NCBI GenBank assembly: GCA_047608075.1
Contig: JBLKRX010000021.1
Location: 1 to 64,000 of the forward strand
Direction: 5' to 3'
Source: Ferdinandcohnia humi_A
GTDB lineage: Bacteria > Bacillota > Bacilli > Bacillales > Bacillaceae_L
DNA: 64,000 nt
Shown here one piece after another: positions 1 to 7,649 of this stretch (the stretch's first letter is position 1; every line of letters begins with the position of its first letter). Under the pieces are notes generated by a model. That model ran no database searches. It saw only the letters and a program-made list of their open reading frames with translations, and was not told the DNA's origin. The translations under genes and the position numbers were made by a program.

Positions 1-76
1 AATTGAACCGCCGTATACCGAACGGTACGTACGGTGGTGTGAGAGGTCGGGGATTAGTCATCCCCTCCTACTCGAT
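1..76 (+). mobile_element. 3' end of a group IIC intron (domains V and VI)
   Basis: Positions 7-38 fold into a 32-nt domain V hairpin: arms ACCGCCGTATACC and GGTACGTACGGTGGT closed by a GAAC loop. The catalytic triad reads CGC, as in bacterial class C introns, rather than AGC. Domain VI follows with arms GGGGAT (49-54) and ATCCCC (60-65), and the likely 3' splice site is after CTACTCGAT at 76. The next bases are a T-tract, as expected for class C introns, which insert just behind terminator hairpins. The rest of the intron and any maturase gene lie left of the window. Confidence 0.8.
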
Positions 77-128
77 TTTTTAGGTGGGTTCGCATTAATG
101 GTTAGAACAGTTCACCCACTAATGGCAT

Positions 129-157
129 TTGATATTTTTCTGAAGAATCCTTATACT
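129..157 (+). promoter_or_regulatory. SigA-type promoter of ywiB-argS
   Basis: TTGATA (129-134) and TATACT (152-157) are separated by 17 bp. The site lies about 40 bp upstream of the ywiB start and is the only good promoter match between the intron end and the gene. Confidence 0.65.
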
Positions 158-198
158 GTTATAGTTAAAGACTTGTTGTTTAGTAGGGATGTGTAAAC

Positions 199-639
199 AT
201 GAATGCTGCTTCTCAAAATGGAACGCCCATTCAGATAAAGTTTGTAACAGAAATAAAAGATGGTTTGCAAAAAGAACATGTTGCTTTTGATGCAAATGGT
301 CTATACTACATAAAGGGAAATAGTACGTATTTATCGTTCGAGGAAAAGCAAGAAACGGGAACGGTTAAAACGATTATTAAAATTTCAAATGAAGAGGTGC
401 TTATTCTTCGTTCAGGCAATGTAAAAATGAGACAGGTCTATAGGAAGAAGGAAGTTACCAGAGGTACGTTCGAAAATGCATTAGGAACGTTTGAGGTTTT
501 AACGAAGACAAATAATATAGAGTATAAGTGGTTCAAAAACTCGAATAAAGGAAGTTTGTTTTTATCATATGAACTTTCCCTTCAGGGTGAAAAGTCAGGA
601 TTATATACGATATCTATTATGTTTAAGGAGCGAATCTAG
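199..639 (+). CDS. ywiB: YwiB-like DUF1934 protein
   Basis: This 146-residue protein matches the DUF1934 (calycin-like beta-barrel) family represented by B. subtilis YwiB in length and in its beta-rich pattern (for example NVKMRQVYRK). Its position directly before argS is the same as in B. subtilis. It has no signal peptide or membrane segment, so it should be cytoplasmic. Its stop codon touches the argS start, so the two are translated from one mRNA and may be translationally coupled. The molecular function of the family is not established. The ATG start at 199 is preceded by a modest AGGGATG. Confidence 0.8.
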   Translation: MNAASQNGTPIQIKFVTEIKDGLQKEHVAFDANGLYYIKGNSTYLSFEEKQETGTVKTIIKISNEEVLILRSGNVKMRQVYRKKEVTRGTFENALGTFEVLTKTNNIEYKWFKNSNKGSLFLSYELSLQGEKSGLYTISIMFKERI

Positions 640-2310
640 ATGAATGTTGTTGATCAGGTTAAAGAACGACTGAAAACGGAAGTGAAGGAAGCCGTTATCA
701 AAGCGGGGCTAGCTTCAGAAGAGCAAATTCCAGAGGTAATTCTTGAATTACCAAAGGAAAAGGCGCATGGGGACTATGCAACAAATATGGCAATGCAATT
801 AGCAAGAGTTGCAAAAAAAGCACCTCGAATGATTGCAGAAGAAATTGTTGCAAATTTTGATAAAACGAAAGCATCGATTGAGAAAATCGAAATTGCTGGA
901 CCTGGATTTATTAACTTTTATATGAATAATACATATTTAACGGACTTAGTTCCAGCTATTTTAAAAGCCGGAGAATCATATGGTGAAACAACCGTAGGAA
1001 ATAAACGCAAAGTCCAGGTCGAGTTCGTTTCTGCAAACCCCACTGGAGATCTGCATTTAGGTCATGCTCGTGGTGCGGCCGTGGGCGATTCGTTATGTAA
1101 TGTATTAGCGAAAGCAGGCTATGACGTTTCTCGTGAGTACTATATTAATGACGCAGGTAATCAAATTAATAATCTTGCATTATCAGTAGAAGCTCGTTAT
1201 ATGCAAGCACTTGGCATGGAAAAGGAAATGCCAGAGGATGGCTACCACGGTCAGGATATTGTCGGGATTGGGAAGAGACTTGCAGAAGAATTTGGTGATA
1301 AATATATTCATGTAGATGAAAAAGAACGCTTTGATTTCTTCCGTGAATATGGCTTGAAGTATGAAATGGAAAAGCTTCAAAAAGATTTAGAAGAGTTCCG
1401 TGTTGGTTTTGATGTGTGGTATTCTGAGACATCTTTATACCATAATGGAAAAATTGATCGAGCACTTGAAGCACTACGCGACAAAGGTCATATTTATGAA
1501 GAAGAAGGGGCTACATGGTTCCGTTCTACAACATTTGGAGACGACAAAGACCGTGTGCTTATTAAAAATGATGGCTCTTATACGTATTTAACACCTGACA
1601 TTGCATACCACCAAGATAAGCTTGAGCGTGGCTTTGAAAAACTTATCAATATTTGGGGAGCGGACCATCACGGGTATATCCCGCGCATGAAAGCTGCGAT
1701 CCAAGCATTGGGTTATGATAAAGATACTTTGGAAGTTGAAATTATTCAGCTTGTTCACTTATATAAAAACGGTGAAAAAATGAAAATGAGTAAGCGTACA
1801 GGTAAGGCGGTTACGATGCGTGAACTAATTGAAGAGGTTGGGTTAGACGCTGTTCGTTACTTCTTTGCGATGAGAAGCTCTGATACACATCTTGATTTTG
1901 ATTTAGATTTAGCAGTATCTCAATCAAATGAAAACCCTGTATACTATGCACAATATGCACATGCTCGTATCTGCAGCATGCTTCGTTCTGGAGCGGAATT
2001 ACAAATTGACTTAGATGGGCACTATGCACTTGAGTACATCAACTCAGAAAAAGAAATTGATCTGTTGAAAAAGCTTGGTGAGTTCCCAGCAGCTGTAACA
2101 GAAGCAGCAGAAAAGAGAATTCCACATCGTATTACGAATTATATTAATGAACTTGCAGCAGCGCTTCATAGCTTTTATAACGCAGAAAAAGTGCTCGATC
2201 AAGAAAACCTTGATAAAACAAAGGCTCGTCTCGCATTGATGAAGGCTGTACAAATCACATTACAAAACTCTTTAAAGCTAATCGGAGTATCTGCTCCAGA
2301 GAAAATGTAA
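640..2310 (+). CDS. argS: Arginyl-tRNA synthetase
   Basis: This is a class I aminoacyl-tRNA synthetase that charges tRNA-Arg in the cytoplasm. The 556-residue length is normal for bacterial ArgRS. The ATP-binding HIGH motif appears as HLGH at residues 139-142, within ANPTGDLHLGHARG. The KMSKS loop is KMSKRTG at residues 382-388. The N-terminal arginyl-specific domain (residues 1-115) and C-terminal DALR anticodon-binding domain (about 435-556) are both present. The start follows AAGGAG at good spacing and immediately follows the ywiB stop. No T-box leader was seen. A strong terminator closes the operon. Confidence 0.98.
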   Translation: MNVVDQVKERLKTEVKEAVIKAGLASEEQIPEVILELPKEKAHGDYATNMAMQLARVAKKAPRMIAEEIVANFDKTKASIEKIEIAGPGFINFYMNNTYLTDLVPAILKAGESYGETTVGNKRKVQVEFVSANPTGDLHLGHARGAAVGDSLCNVLAKAGYDVSREYYINDAGNQINNLALSVEARYMQALGMEKEMPEDGYHGQDIVGIGKRLAEEFGDKYIHVDEKERFDFFREYGLKYEMEKLQKDLEEFRVGFDVWYSETSLYHNGKIDRALEALRDKGHIYEEEGATWFRSTTFGDDKDRVLIKNDGSYTYLTPDIAYHQDKLERGFEKLINIWGADHHGYIPRMKAAIQALGYDKDTLEVEIIQLVHLYKNGEKMKMSKRTGKAVTMRELIEEVGLDAVRYFFAMRSSDTHLDFDLDLAVSQSNENPVYYAQYAHARICSMLRSGAELQIDLDGHYALEYINSEKEIDLLKKLGEFPAAVTEAAEKRIPHRITNYINELAAALHSFYNAEKVLDQENLDKTKARLALMKAVQITLQNSLKLIGVSAPEKM

Positions 2311-2370
2311 GTAAAACCTAGGTAGCAGTTGATGCAAAGATAGAACTTCTTCATATAGTTAGTAACGAAA

Positions 2371-2403
2371 AGACCCTCACGTCAGAGTAGAGGGTCTTTT
2401 TGT
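2371..2403 (+). terminator. Rho-independent terminator of argS
   Basis: AGACCCTC (2371-2378) pairs with GAGGGTCT (2390-2397), and five T residues follow. Confidence 0.85.
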
Positions 2404-2445
2404 CGGGAATAATGAGACTAGCTAAAATTATAGGAGGACAGATTC

Positions 2446-2625
2446 ATGAAGGAAGTTCTATTAGCGTTGCTAACAGGAGTGATTGTAGGCTTTCTATTTG
2501 CCTTGTTCAAGCTACCAATCCCAGCACCGCCAGCACTCGCAGGCGTAACAGGAATCGTCGGCGTCTACCTAGGCTTCAAACTATTCCAATGGCTCGCCCC
2601 ACTCCTACACATCGGCCCCAAATAA
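2446..2625 (+). CDS. XapX domain small membrane protein
   Basis: This is a 59-residue protein too short for many gene finders. It begins MKEVLLALLTGVIVGFLF and has the XapX signature: a hydrophobic helix, then KLPIPAPPALAGVTGIVG, then a second hydrophobic stretch ending in LLHIGPK. It is predicted to cross the membrane twice. A perfect AGGAGG lies 10 bp before the ATG. XapX proteins are widespread small membrane proteins of unknown function, originally noticed near xanthosine phosphorylase genes. The gene stands alone between the argS terminator and a dispersed repeat. Confidence 0.85.
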   Translation: MKEVLLALLTGVIVGFLFALFKLPIPAPPALAGVTGIVGVYLGFKLFQWLAPLLHIGPK

Positions 2626-2642
2626 CCAACGGTGCCAACAAT

Positions 2643-2700
2643 GGTGTCAGGCACCCGAGAAATACACTTGACCACATTTGTATTTCTGGGGTGGACATCT
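2643..2700 (-). repeat. Dispersed GGTGCCTGACACC repeat, copy 1
   Basis: The imperfect palindrome GGTGTCAGGCACC occupies 2643-2655. It is followed by an AGAAATACA/TGTATTTCT inverted repeat (about 2658-2687) and a TGGACA end. Read on the minus strand it matches copies at 3784, 34368 and 37870. Confidence 0.7.
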
Positions 2701-2760
2701 GATGCAGAAACTTTGATGTTATGGGGTTTGTGAATGAATTTAAGTATGTTTTTTACATCC

Positions 2761-3720
2761 TCACCACTCGATGGAAGCGCCGCTTTTGCGTTTGATTCCC
2801 CGCACCTTTGACACCTCATCTACTAGTCTTAAGAGTGCTTTATCCTTTTGCTTTGCCTCAATCATTATATCGTAATCAATGTCGAGTTCTTTTGTTGCTT
2901 TTAGAAACGGCATGATGAAATCAAGACTTACATAATCAGCGTGGCTTCTGAATACCTTTTCCGACTTTGGAGACGAAATATGCACTTTAGGAGGAAGCCT
3001 TCGGTGGCTCCATGTTGCAAATGTATCCGCAAGTATTTGCATCAAGTTATCTCCGCTTAAATTGGCCATATGATGATGATAATCGAACACCATAGAAATG
3101 TTCTCTTTTTTGCAAACCACTAATGTTTCTTCCGCAGTATATGTTTTATCATCATTTTCAAGCGTCGTTTTCTGTTTAACCTCTTTTGGAAGGAACTTAA
3201 TATTTTTATGAAACCTCTCTAGTGCTTTGCTCTTATCTCCATACGCCCCGCCAACATGAATATTAATATTCACGATGTCATCTTTAATAAGATCCATTCC
3301 TTCAAATAAATCATAATGATACTGCATATCCGAAACGGCATTCATCGTAATCTGTTTTTTGTCACTTGTAAAAAGAGTATATTGATTCGGATGCAAACTT
3401 ACCCGTAGTTTATGCTTCTTTACAAACTTTCCAATTTCATATAGTTCTTTTTTGAAAATTGTTCGGTAGTCCCATTTAGCCTCCGGGTGAGTGGCAAGAG
3501 GTACGATGGAGGAGGACATCCGATAAAGCTCAATTTCGTGTGCAACATTGTAATGCAGCATTCGGAGCGTATTGTTTAGATTTTGTCTTGTGACATCAGT
3601 TAGCTTCGCCATCCGGTCTTCCTTCCCCATTGCCTTCCATCTTGTAAAGGTTAATGTTTTCGAAGGTGAACACTCCCATAAAGATAACGCTGTCGAAACA
3701 TACCCAAATCGCACCTTCAT
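2761..3720 (-). CDS. uvsE: UV damage endonuclease UvsE (UVDE family)
   Basis: UVDE enzymes nick DNA 5' of UV photoproducts and other distortions, starting an excision pathway independent of UvrABC. The protein starts with the family signature RFGYVSTALSLWECSPSKT and carries conserved metal-ligand segments such as SLHPNQYTLF, INIHVGG, LENDDKT and VFDYHHH, consistent with the TIM-barrel active site. The ATG at 3720 gives 319 residues. However, GGAGGT abuts it, so the GTG at 3714 (six bases from the Shine-Dalgarno) may be the real start. An in-frame extension upstream to 3798 runs into a repeat and is unlikely to be used. The position next to clsB matches ywjD in B. subtilis. Copies of one dispersed repeat lie on both sides. 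Confidence 0.93.
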   Translation of the reverse strand: MKVRFGYVSTALSLWECSPSKTLTFTRWKAMGKEDRMAKLTDVTRQNLNNTLRMLHYNVAHEIELYRMSSSIVPLATHPEAKWDYRTIFKKELYEIGKFVKKHKLRVSLHPNQYTLFTSDKKQITMNAVSDMQYHYDLFEGMDLIKDDIVNINIHVGGAYGDKSKALERFHKNIKFLPKEVKQKTTLENDDKTYTAEETLVVCKKENISMVFDYHHHMANLSGDNLMQILADTFATWSHRRLPPKVHISSPKSEKVFRSHADYVSLDFIMPFLKATKELDIDYDIMIEAKQKDKALLRLVDEVSKVRGIKRKSGASIEW

Positions 3721-3783
3721 ACCTCCAAAATCCCCCTCTAACACCCAGCATATACTTACCCACAAATCCACACTATCCCCAAT

Positions 3784-3832
3784 GGTGTCAGGCACCACAA
3801 AAATACATTTGTCTCCCTGGGATGGACACCAA
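3784..3832 (-). repeat. Dispersed GGTGCCTGACACC repeat, copy 2
   Basis: GGTGTCAGGCACC at 3784-3796 is followed by ACAAAAATACATTTGT and TGGACACC. On the minus strand this reads in the same order as copies 3 and 4: a TGTCC end, then TTTGT..TTTTTGTGGTGCC. It lies between clsB and uvsE. Confidence 0.7.
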
Positions 3833-3848
3833 CGTGAATCCCACCTGC

Positions 3849-5051
3849 TTATAGAAAGTGGGATAGAAGTGTGGCAATTTTTATTTTGAATGCGTTTTTT
3901 GTCATTTTCTGCTCGATTTCATTTTTCGTAAGCTCGGTTGATTCTTCAAAATCCTTTTGAATCTCTTTCATAACAAATTGAACAAACTCACTATCAAAGA
4001 TATAGCAATTGATTTCATAATTGGAATAAAGACTTCGTTTATCAAAATTAGTTGTGCCAATATCACAAATCTCGTCATCGATAATAATTACCTTTGCATG
4101 ATAAAAACCCTCCGTAAACATAAAAAAACGTATGCCTTCACTTGCTAGCTCATTAATAAAAGGATAAGAAGCCTCTTTTACCAGAGGATGGTCGGCCTTC
4201 TTGGGCAAGAGAACTCGTAGATGAATCCCCCTTCTCGCAGCAGAAAATAATTCGCGTTTTAGCTTATCACCCGGAACAAAGTACGGCGATCCAATCATAA
4301 TCTCCCTCTTTGCCTTTTTAAGAAGCTTTATCAAATGCTCCTCTAGATAGGCTCCATCTGTAGCAACCAGCCTCATCTCACTTTTTCCTTTAGGAAGTGG
4401 AGGGAAATATGTCCCACGTCCTGCGATAACCTGATCTGTTGCGATAAACCAATCATGTATGAACTGCGTTTGCAGGTCAGCAACACCTTCACCCTGAATC
4501 TTTACATGATAGTCACGCCATAACCCGAATTTTTCGTCCTTGCCGATATACTCCTTACCAATATTGAAACCACCAATAAAGCCGATATTTCCGTCTATGG
4601 CTGCAACTTTGCGGTGATTTCTAGCATTGAGTTTGTAAAACCAGTACGGAAACGTAGGCTTATTACTGTATGCAAGGGCAACACCAGCATTCTTCAGTTT
4701 ATTTTCCATTTCCTTTGTGACACTCTTACTACCCACCCAATCGAGCAGTAATCGAACTTCCACACCCTGCTGGGCTTTTTTCGTTAAAAGGGTAACAAAG
4801 CTATTACTAAATTCATCGTTTTTTAAAATATAAAATTGAATATGAATATGGTCTTCTGCTTTATCAACTTCGGAAAAGAAGTCCTTGAATAGCTTTTGAC
4901 CATCGTTGTAAAAGGTTAAATCACTTTTTCGTAATGGATACACTTTCGCTTGGGATTTTTTTAAATGGCTTTTTCTTCCGAGAGTGTAATCAAGGCGGAG
5001 TAGTAGAAATAAAATAAGTATTGCTAGGACAATTCCAAAAACAATGCTCAA
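3849..5051 (-). CDS. clsB: Cardiolipin synthase (PLD family)
   Basis: This membrane enzyme likely condenses phosphatidylglycerol to cardiolipin. It has one N-terminal membrane helix (about residues 1-22, SIVFGIVLAILILFLLLRL) and two phospholipase D HKD motifs. The first is NHRKVAAIDGNIGFIGG and the second is FYHAKVIIIDDEICDIG. The ATG at 5156 would overlap a divergent promoter and operator. I therefore prefer the TTG at 5051, which sits eight bases after AGGAGG and gives 400 residues, close to B. subtilis YwjE/ClsB (398). Gene order (uvsE-clsB-fadF) supports the YwjE orthology. It is transcribed divergently from fadF. It could instead be named as a second cls paralogue. Confidence 0.9.
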   Translation of the reverse strand: MSIVFGIVLAILILFLLLRLDYTLGRKSHLKKSQAKVYPLRKSDLTFYNDGQKLFKDFFSEVDKAEDHIHIQFYILKNDEFSNSFVTLLTKKAQQGVEVRLLLDWVGSKSVTKEMENKLKNAGVALAYSNKPTFPYWFYKLNARNHRKVAAIDGNIGFIGGFNIGKEYIGKDEKFGLWRDYHVKIQGEGVADLQTQFIHDWFIATDQVIAGRGTYFPPLPKGKSEMRLVATDGAYLEEHLIKLLKKAKREIMIGSPYFVPGDKLKRELFSAARRGIHLRVLLPKKADHPLVKEASYPFINELASEGIRFFMFTEGFYHAKVIIIDDEICDIGTTNFDKRSLYSNYEINCYIFDSEFVQFVMKEIQKDFEESTELTKNEIEQKMTKNAFKIKIATLLSHFL

Positions 5052-5140
5052 ACAAATACCCCTCCTTTTTGTCGTTTCTTTAGTTTGGACGAAAAAAGGT
5101 CTGATTATTTGATGTCGAAAAAGATTGTTATATAAAAACA

Positions 5141-5168
5141 TTGACTGAATGCTCATTCATTATATAAT
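5141..5168 (+). promoter_or_regulatory. fadF promoter with TetR/FadR-type operator
   Basis: TTGACT (5141-5146) and TATAAT (5163-5168) are 16 bp apart. The dyad TGAATG-CT-CATTCA (5146-5159) fills the spacer, so a bound repressor would block RNA polymerase. The half-sites resemble the TGAATGA..TCATTCA boxes of Bacillus FadR (YsiA). A related site lies at 7531-7544, and a TetR regulator is encoded at 12263. Confidence 0.75.
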
Positions 5169-5270
5169 GGAGGTAAGAACTTTATAGTCAGAATATTAAT
5201 TTCTTTAAGAAATGTTTGCGCAAAATGCAGAACATGATCAATTCACATCGGAAGAAAGGAGTTCGAACAC

Positions 5271-7391
5271 ATGGATACCCTTTTAATCATTAATCTTCTT
5301 GCATTTTTATCTGTAACCGCTTACGCCATTTATCTATTTATTTATCTCATCAAAACGAGAATGGAGTATATCAAACTCGGTAAAAAAGTTGAATTTGATG
5401 GAAGAGTAAAAGAACGCTTAGGCAAAATTTGGGTTAATGTATTTGGACAGAAAAAGCTTTTAAAGGATAAGAAAAGTGGAGCCATCCATGTCATGTTTTT
5501 CTATGGATTTATCCTTGTACAATTTGGAGCAATCGATTTTATTTGGAAGGGCTTGGCACCAGGGTCACATCTCCCGTTAGGACCTTTATATCCAGGGTTT
5601 ACGTTTTTCCAAGAAATAGTTACATTTATGATATTAGTAGCAGTCGTATGGGCATTCCATCGCCGCTACGTTGAAAAGCTTGTACGATTAAAAAGAGGCT
5701 TTAAATCTGGTCTTGTTTTATTATTTATTGGTGGATTAATGCTTTCAGTATTACTTGGAAATGGTGCAGGGATTGTATGGCATGGTCACGAAGCAACATG
5801 GACAGAGCCAATCGCATCTTTAATTTCAATTGCATTAAGTGGAGTTAGTGAGACTGCAGCCATTGTCATTTTCTATGTAGCATGGTGGATCCACTTATTG
5901 TTCCTATTAACTTTCTTAGTATACGTACCACAGTCAAAGCATGCTCACTTAATTGCGGGACCTGCAAATGTATACTTTGGTCGTCTATCCGGCCCTGGAA
6001 AGCTTGAGAAAATCAATTTTGAAGATGAAGCACAAGATTTCTTTGGAGTTGGGAAAATTGAAGACTTTAAACAAACACAATTAGTCGATTTATATGCTTG
6101 TGTCGAGTGTGGGCGCTGTACAAATATGTGTCCTGCAACAGGAACAGGTAAAATGCTATCGCCAATGGATTTAATTTTAAAGCTACGCGATCATTTAACT
6201 GAAAAAGGTGCCGTTGTTACATCACGTGTTCCATGGGTACCAGCTGTTGCATTCTCACATACAAAAGGAAATCAGTTAGCATTAGCTTCAGCAGGTAAAG
6301 GAGCTAGTGAAACTGCAGCAACTGCTGAATTTGCATATGACCCTAGCTTAATCGGTGATGTTATTACTGAAGAAGAAATCTGGGCATGTACAACTTGCCG
6401 TAACTGTGAGGACCAATGTCCAGTTATGAATGAGCATGTTGATAAAATTATAGACCTTCGTCGTTACCTTGTTCTTACAGAAGGAAAAATGGATGCAGAT
6501 GCACAACGTGCGATGACGAATATTGAGCGTCAAGGAAATCCATGGGGGCTTAACCGTAAGGAAAAAGAAAACTGGCGTGAAGTACGTGATGATGTTCATG
6601 TACCAACTGTAAAAGAAATGAACAAAGCTGGCGAAGAGTTTGAATATCTTTTCTGGGTTGGTTCAATGGGTGCATTTGATAACCGCAGCCAAAAAATCGC
6701 GTTATCATTTGCGAAACTTATGAACGAAGCGGGCGTGAAATTTGCCATTTTGGGTAATAAGGAGAAAAACTCTGGGGATACACCTCGTCGTCTCGGAAAC
6801 GAATTCTTATTCCAAGAGCTAGCAGCAAACAATATCGCGGAATTTGAAAAAGCAGAAGTGAAGAAAATCGTTACAATCGATCCTCACGCATACAATATTT
6901 TTAAAAATGAATATCCAGATATGGGCCTAGAAAATGTTGAAGTGTTCCATCATACAGAATTGCTATATGAATTAGTGAAACAAGGTAAGTTAGTTCCGAA
7001 GCATGCTGTAAATGAAACAATCACATGGCATGATTCATGTTACTTAGGAAGATATAACGATGTGTATGATCCTCCACGTGAAATCTTAAAACAAATTCCA
7101 GGAGTGAAGTTAGTTGAAATGGAACGTAACCGCGAAACAGGTATGTGCTGTGGGGCTGGTGGAGGTCTAATGTGGATGGAAGAAGATACAGGAACTCGTA
7201 TAAACGTTGCAAGAACAGAACAAGCACTTGCTGTGAATCCAACTGCAATCAGTTCAGGCTGTCCATATTGCTTAACGATGCTAAGCGATGGAACAAAAGC
7301 GAAGGAAGTAGAAGAACAAGTTAGCACGTATGATATCGCTGAAATTCTTGAAAGATCAGTTGTTGGAGAGAAGAAAGAATTAGCATCATAA
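5271..7391 (+). CDS. fadF: FadF-like membrane iron-sulfur oxidoreductase (heterodisulfide reductase family)
   Basis: The likely role is to pass electrons from acyl-CoA dehydrogenases (through electron transfer flavoprotein) to the quinone pool; this is inferred from the family and from its acyl-CoA gene neighbours. The first 230 residues are a NarI-like membrane domain with several helices. Two 4Fe-4S motifs follow, CVECGRCTNMC from residue 277 and CTTCRNCEDQC from residue 373. The C-terminal half has CCG repeats, with HDSCYLGRYN and GMCCGAGGG (first Cys about 626). The 706-residue length matches B. subtilis YwjF. AAAGGAG precedes the ATG. Its promoter carries a FadR-type operator, and a terminator follows at 7491. 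Confidence 0.92.
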   Translation: MDTLLIINLLAFLSVTAYAIYLFIYLIKTRMEYIKLGKKVEFDGRVKERLGKIWVNVFGQKKLLKDKKSGAIHVMFFYGFILVQFGAIDFIWKGLAPGSHLPLGPLYPGFTFFQEIVTFMILVAVVWAFHRRYVEKLVRLKRGFKSGLVLLFIGGLMLSVLLGNGAGIVWHGHEATWTEPIASLISIALSGVSETAAIVIFYVAWWIHLLFLLTFLVYVPQSKHAHLIAGPANVYFGRLSGPGKLEKINFEDEAQDFFGVGKIEDFKQTQLVDLYACVECGRCTNMCPATGTGKMLSPMDLILKLRDHLTEKGAVVTSRVPWVPAVAFSHTKGNQLALASAGKGASETAATAEFAYDPSLIGDVITEEEIWACTTCRNCEDQCPVMNEHVDKIIDLRRYLVLTEGKMDADAQRAMTNIERQGNPWGLNRKEKENWREVRDDVHVPTVKEMNKAGEEFEYLFWVGSMGAFDNRSQKIALSFAKLMNEAGVKFAILGNKEKNSGDTPRRLGNEFLFQELAANNIAEFEKAEVKKIVTIDPHAYNIFKNEYPDMGLENVEVFHHTELLYELVKQGKLVPKHAVNETITWHDSCYLGRYNDVYDPPREILKQIPGVKLVEMERNRETGMCCGAGGGLMWMEEDTGTRINVARTEQALAVNPTAISSGCPYCLTMLSDGTKAKEVEEQVSTYDIAEILERSVVGEKKELAS

Positions 7392-7490
7392 ACTGTTGGA
7401 AATAAATATACAAAAAGGATTTATATCCCATTAAAAATAAAGTAAAATAAAAGTAGTAGAAACTTACTTTAGTAGAGTAAGAGGGTAAAA

Positions 7491-7520
7491 GAGGTGTACA
7501 GTTTGTACGCCTCCTTCTTT
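7491..7520 (+). terminator. Terminator between fadF and the thiolase gene
   Basis: GAGGTGTAC (7491-7499) pairs with GTACGCCTC (7505-7513) with one G-U pair, and CTTCTTT follows. It separates fadF from the downstream acyl-CoA genes. Confidence 0.65.
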
Positions 7521-7530
7521 AAGACATGGT

Positions 7531-7544
7531 CGAGCGAGCGTTCA
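7531..7544. promoter_or_regulatory. Second TetR/FadR-type operator, upstream of the thiolase
   Basis: CGAGCGAGCGTTCA matches the complement of the fadF operator (TGAATGAGCATTCA) at 10 of 14 positions, and all four differences are transitions. The flank GTC also matches. It lies about 105 bp before the thiolase start, where a promoter for the second unit is expected, though no clear -35/-10 pair is visible. Confidence 0.5.
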
Positions 7545-7649
7545 GTCGAAAAAATGAAAGCGGTTTCGACAAATAATGTAGATCGTATGAAAGTCTGCTT
7601 GTATCGCCAGTCTGGTGGTTCAAGCTCAAACAATAAAGGAGGTTGGAGC

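Noticed and set aside
2400..2702. 100-codon frame over the XapX gene
   Set aside because: It is in another frame, has an Arg/Pro-rich shadow composition and no ribosome binding site; the 59-codon XapX frame has a perfect one.
3797..3848. ATCCCAC/GTGGGAT stem as clsB terminator
   Set aside because: There is no T-run on the minus strand after the stem, so termination is not supported.
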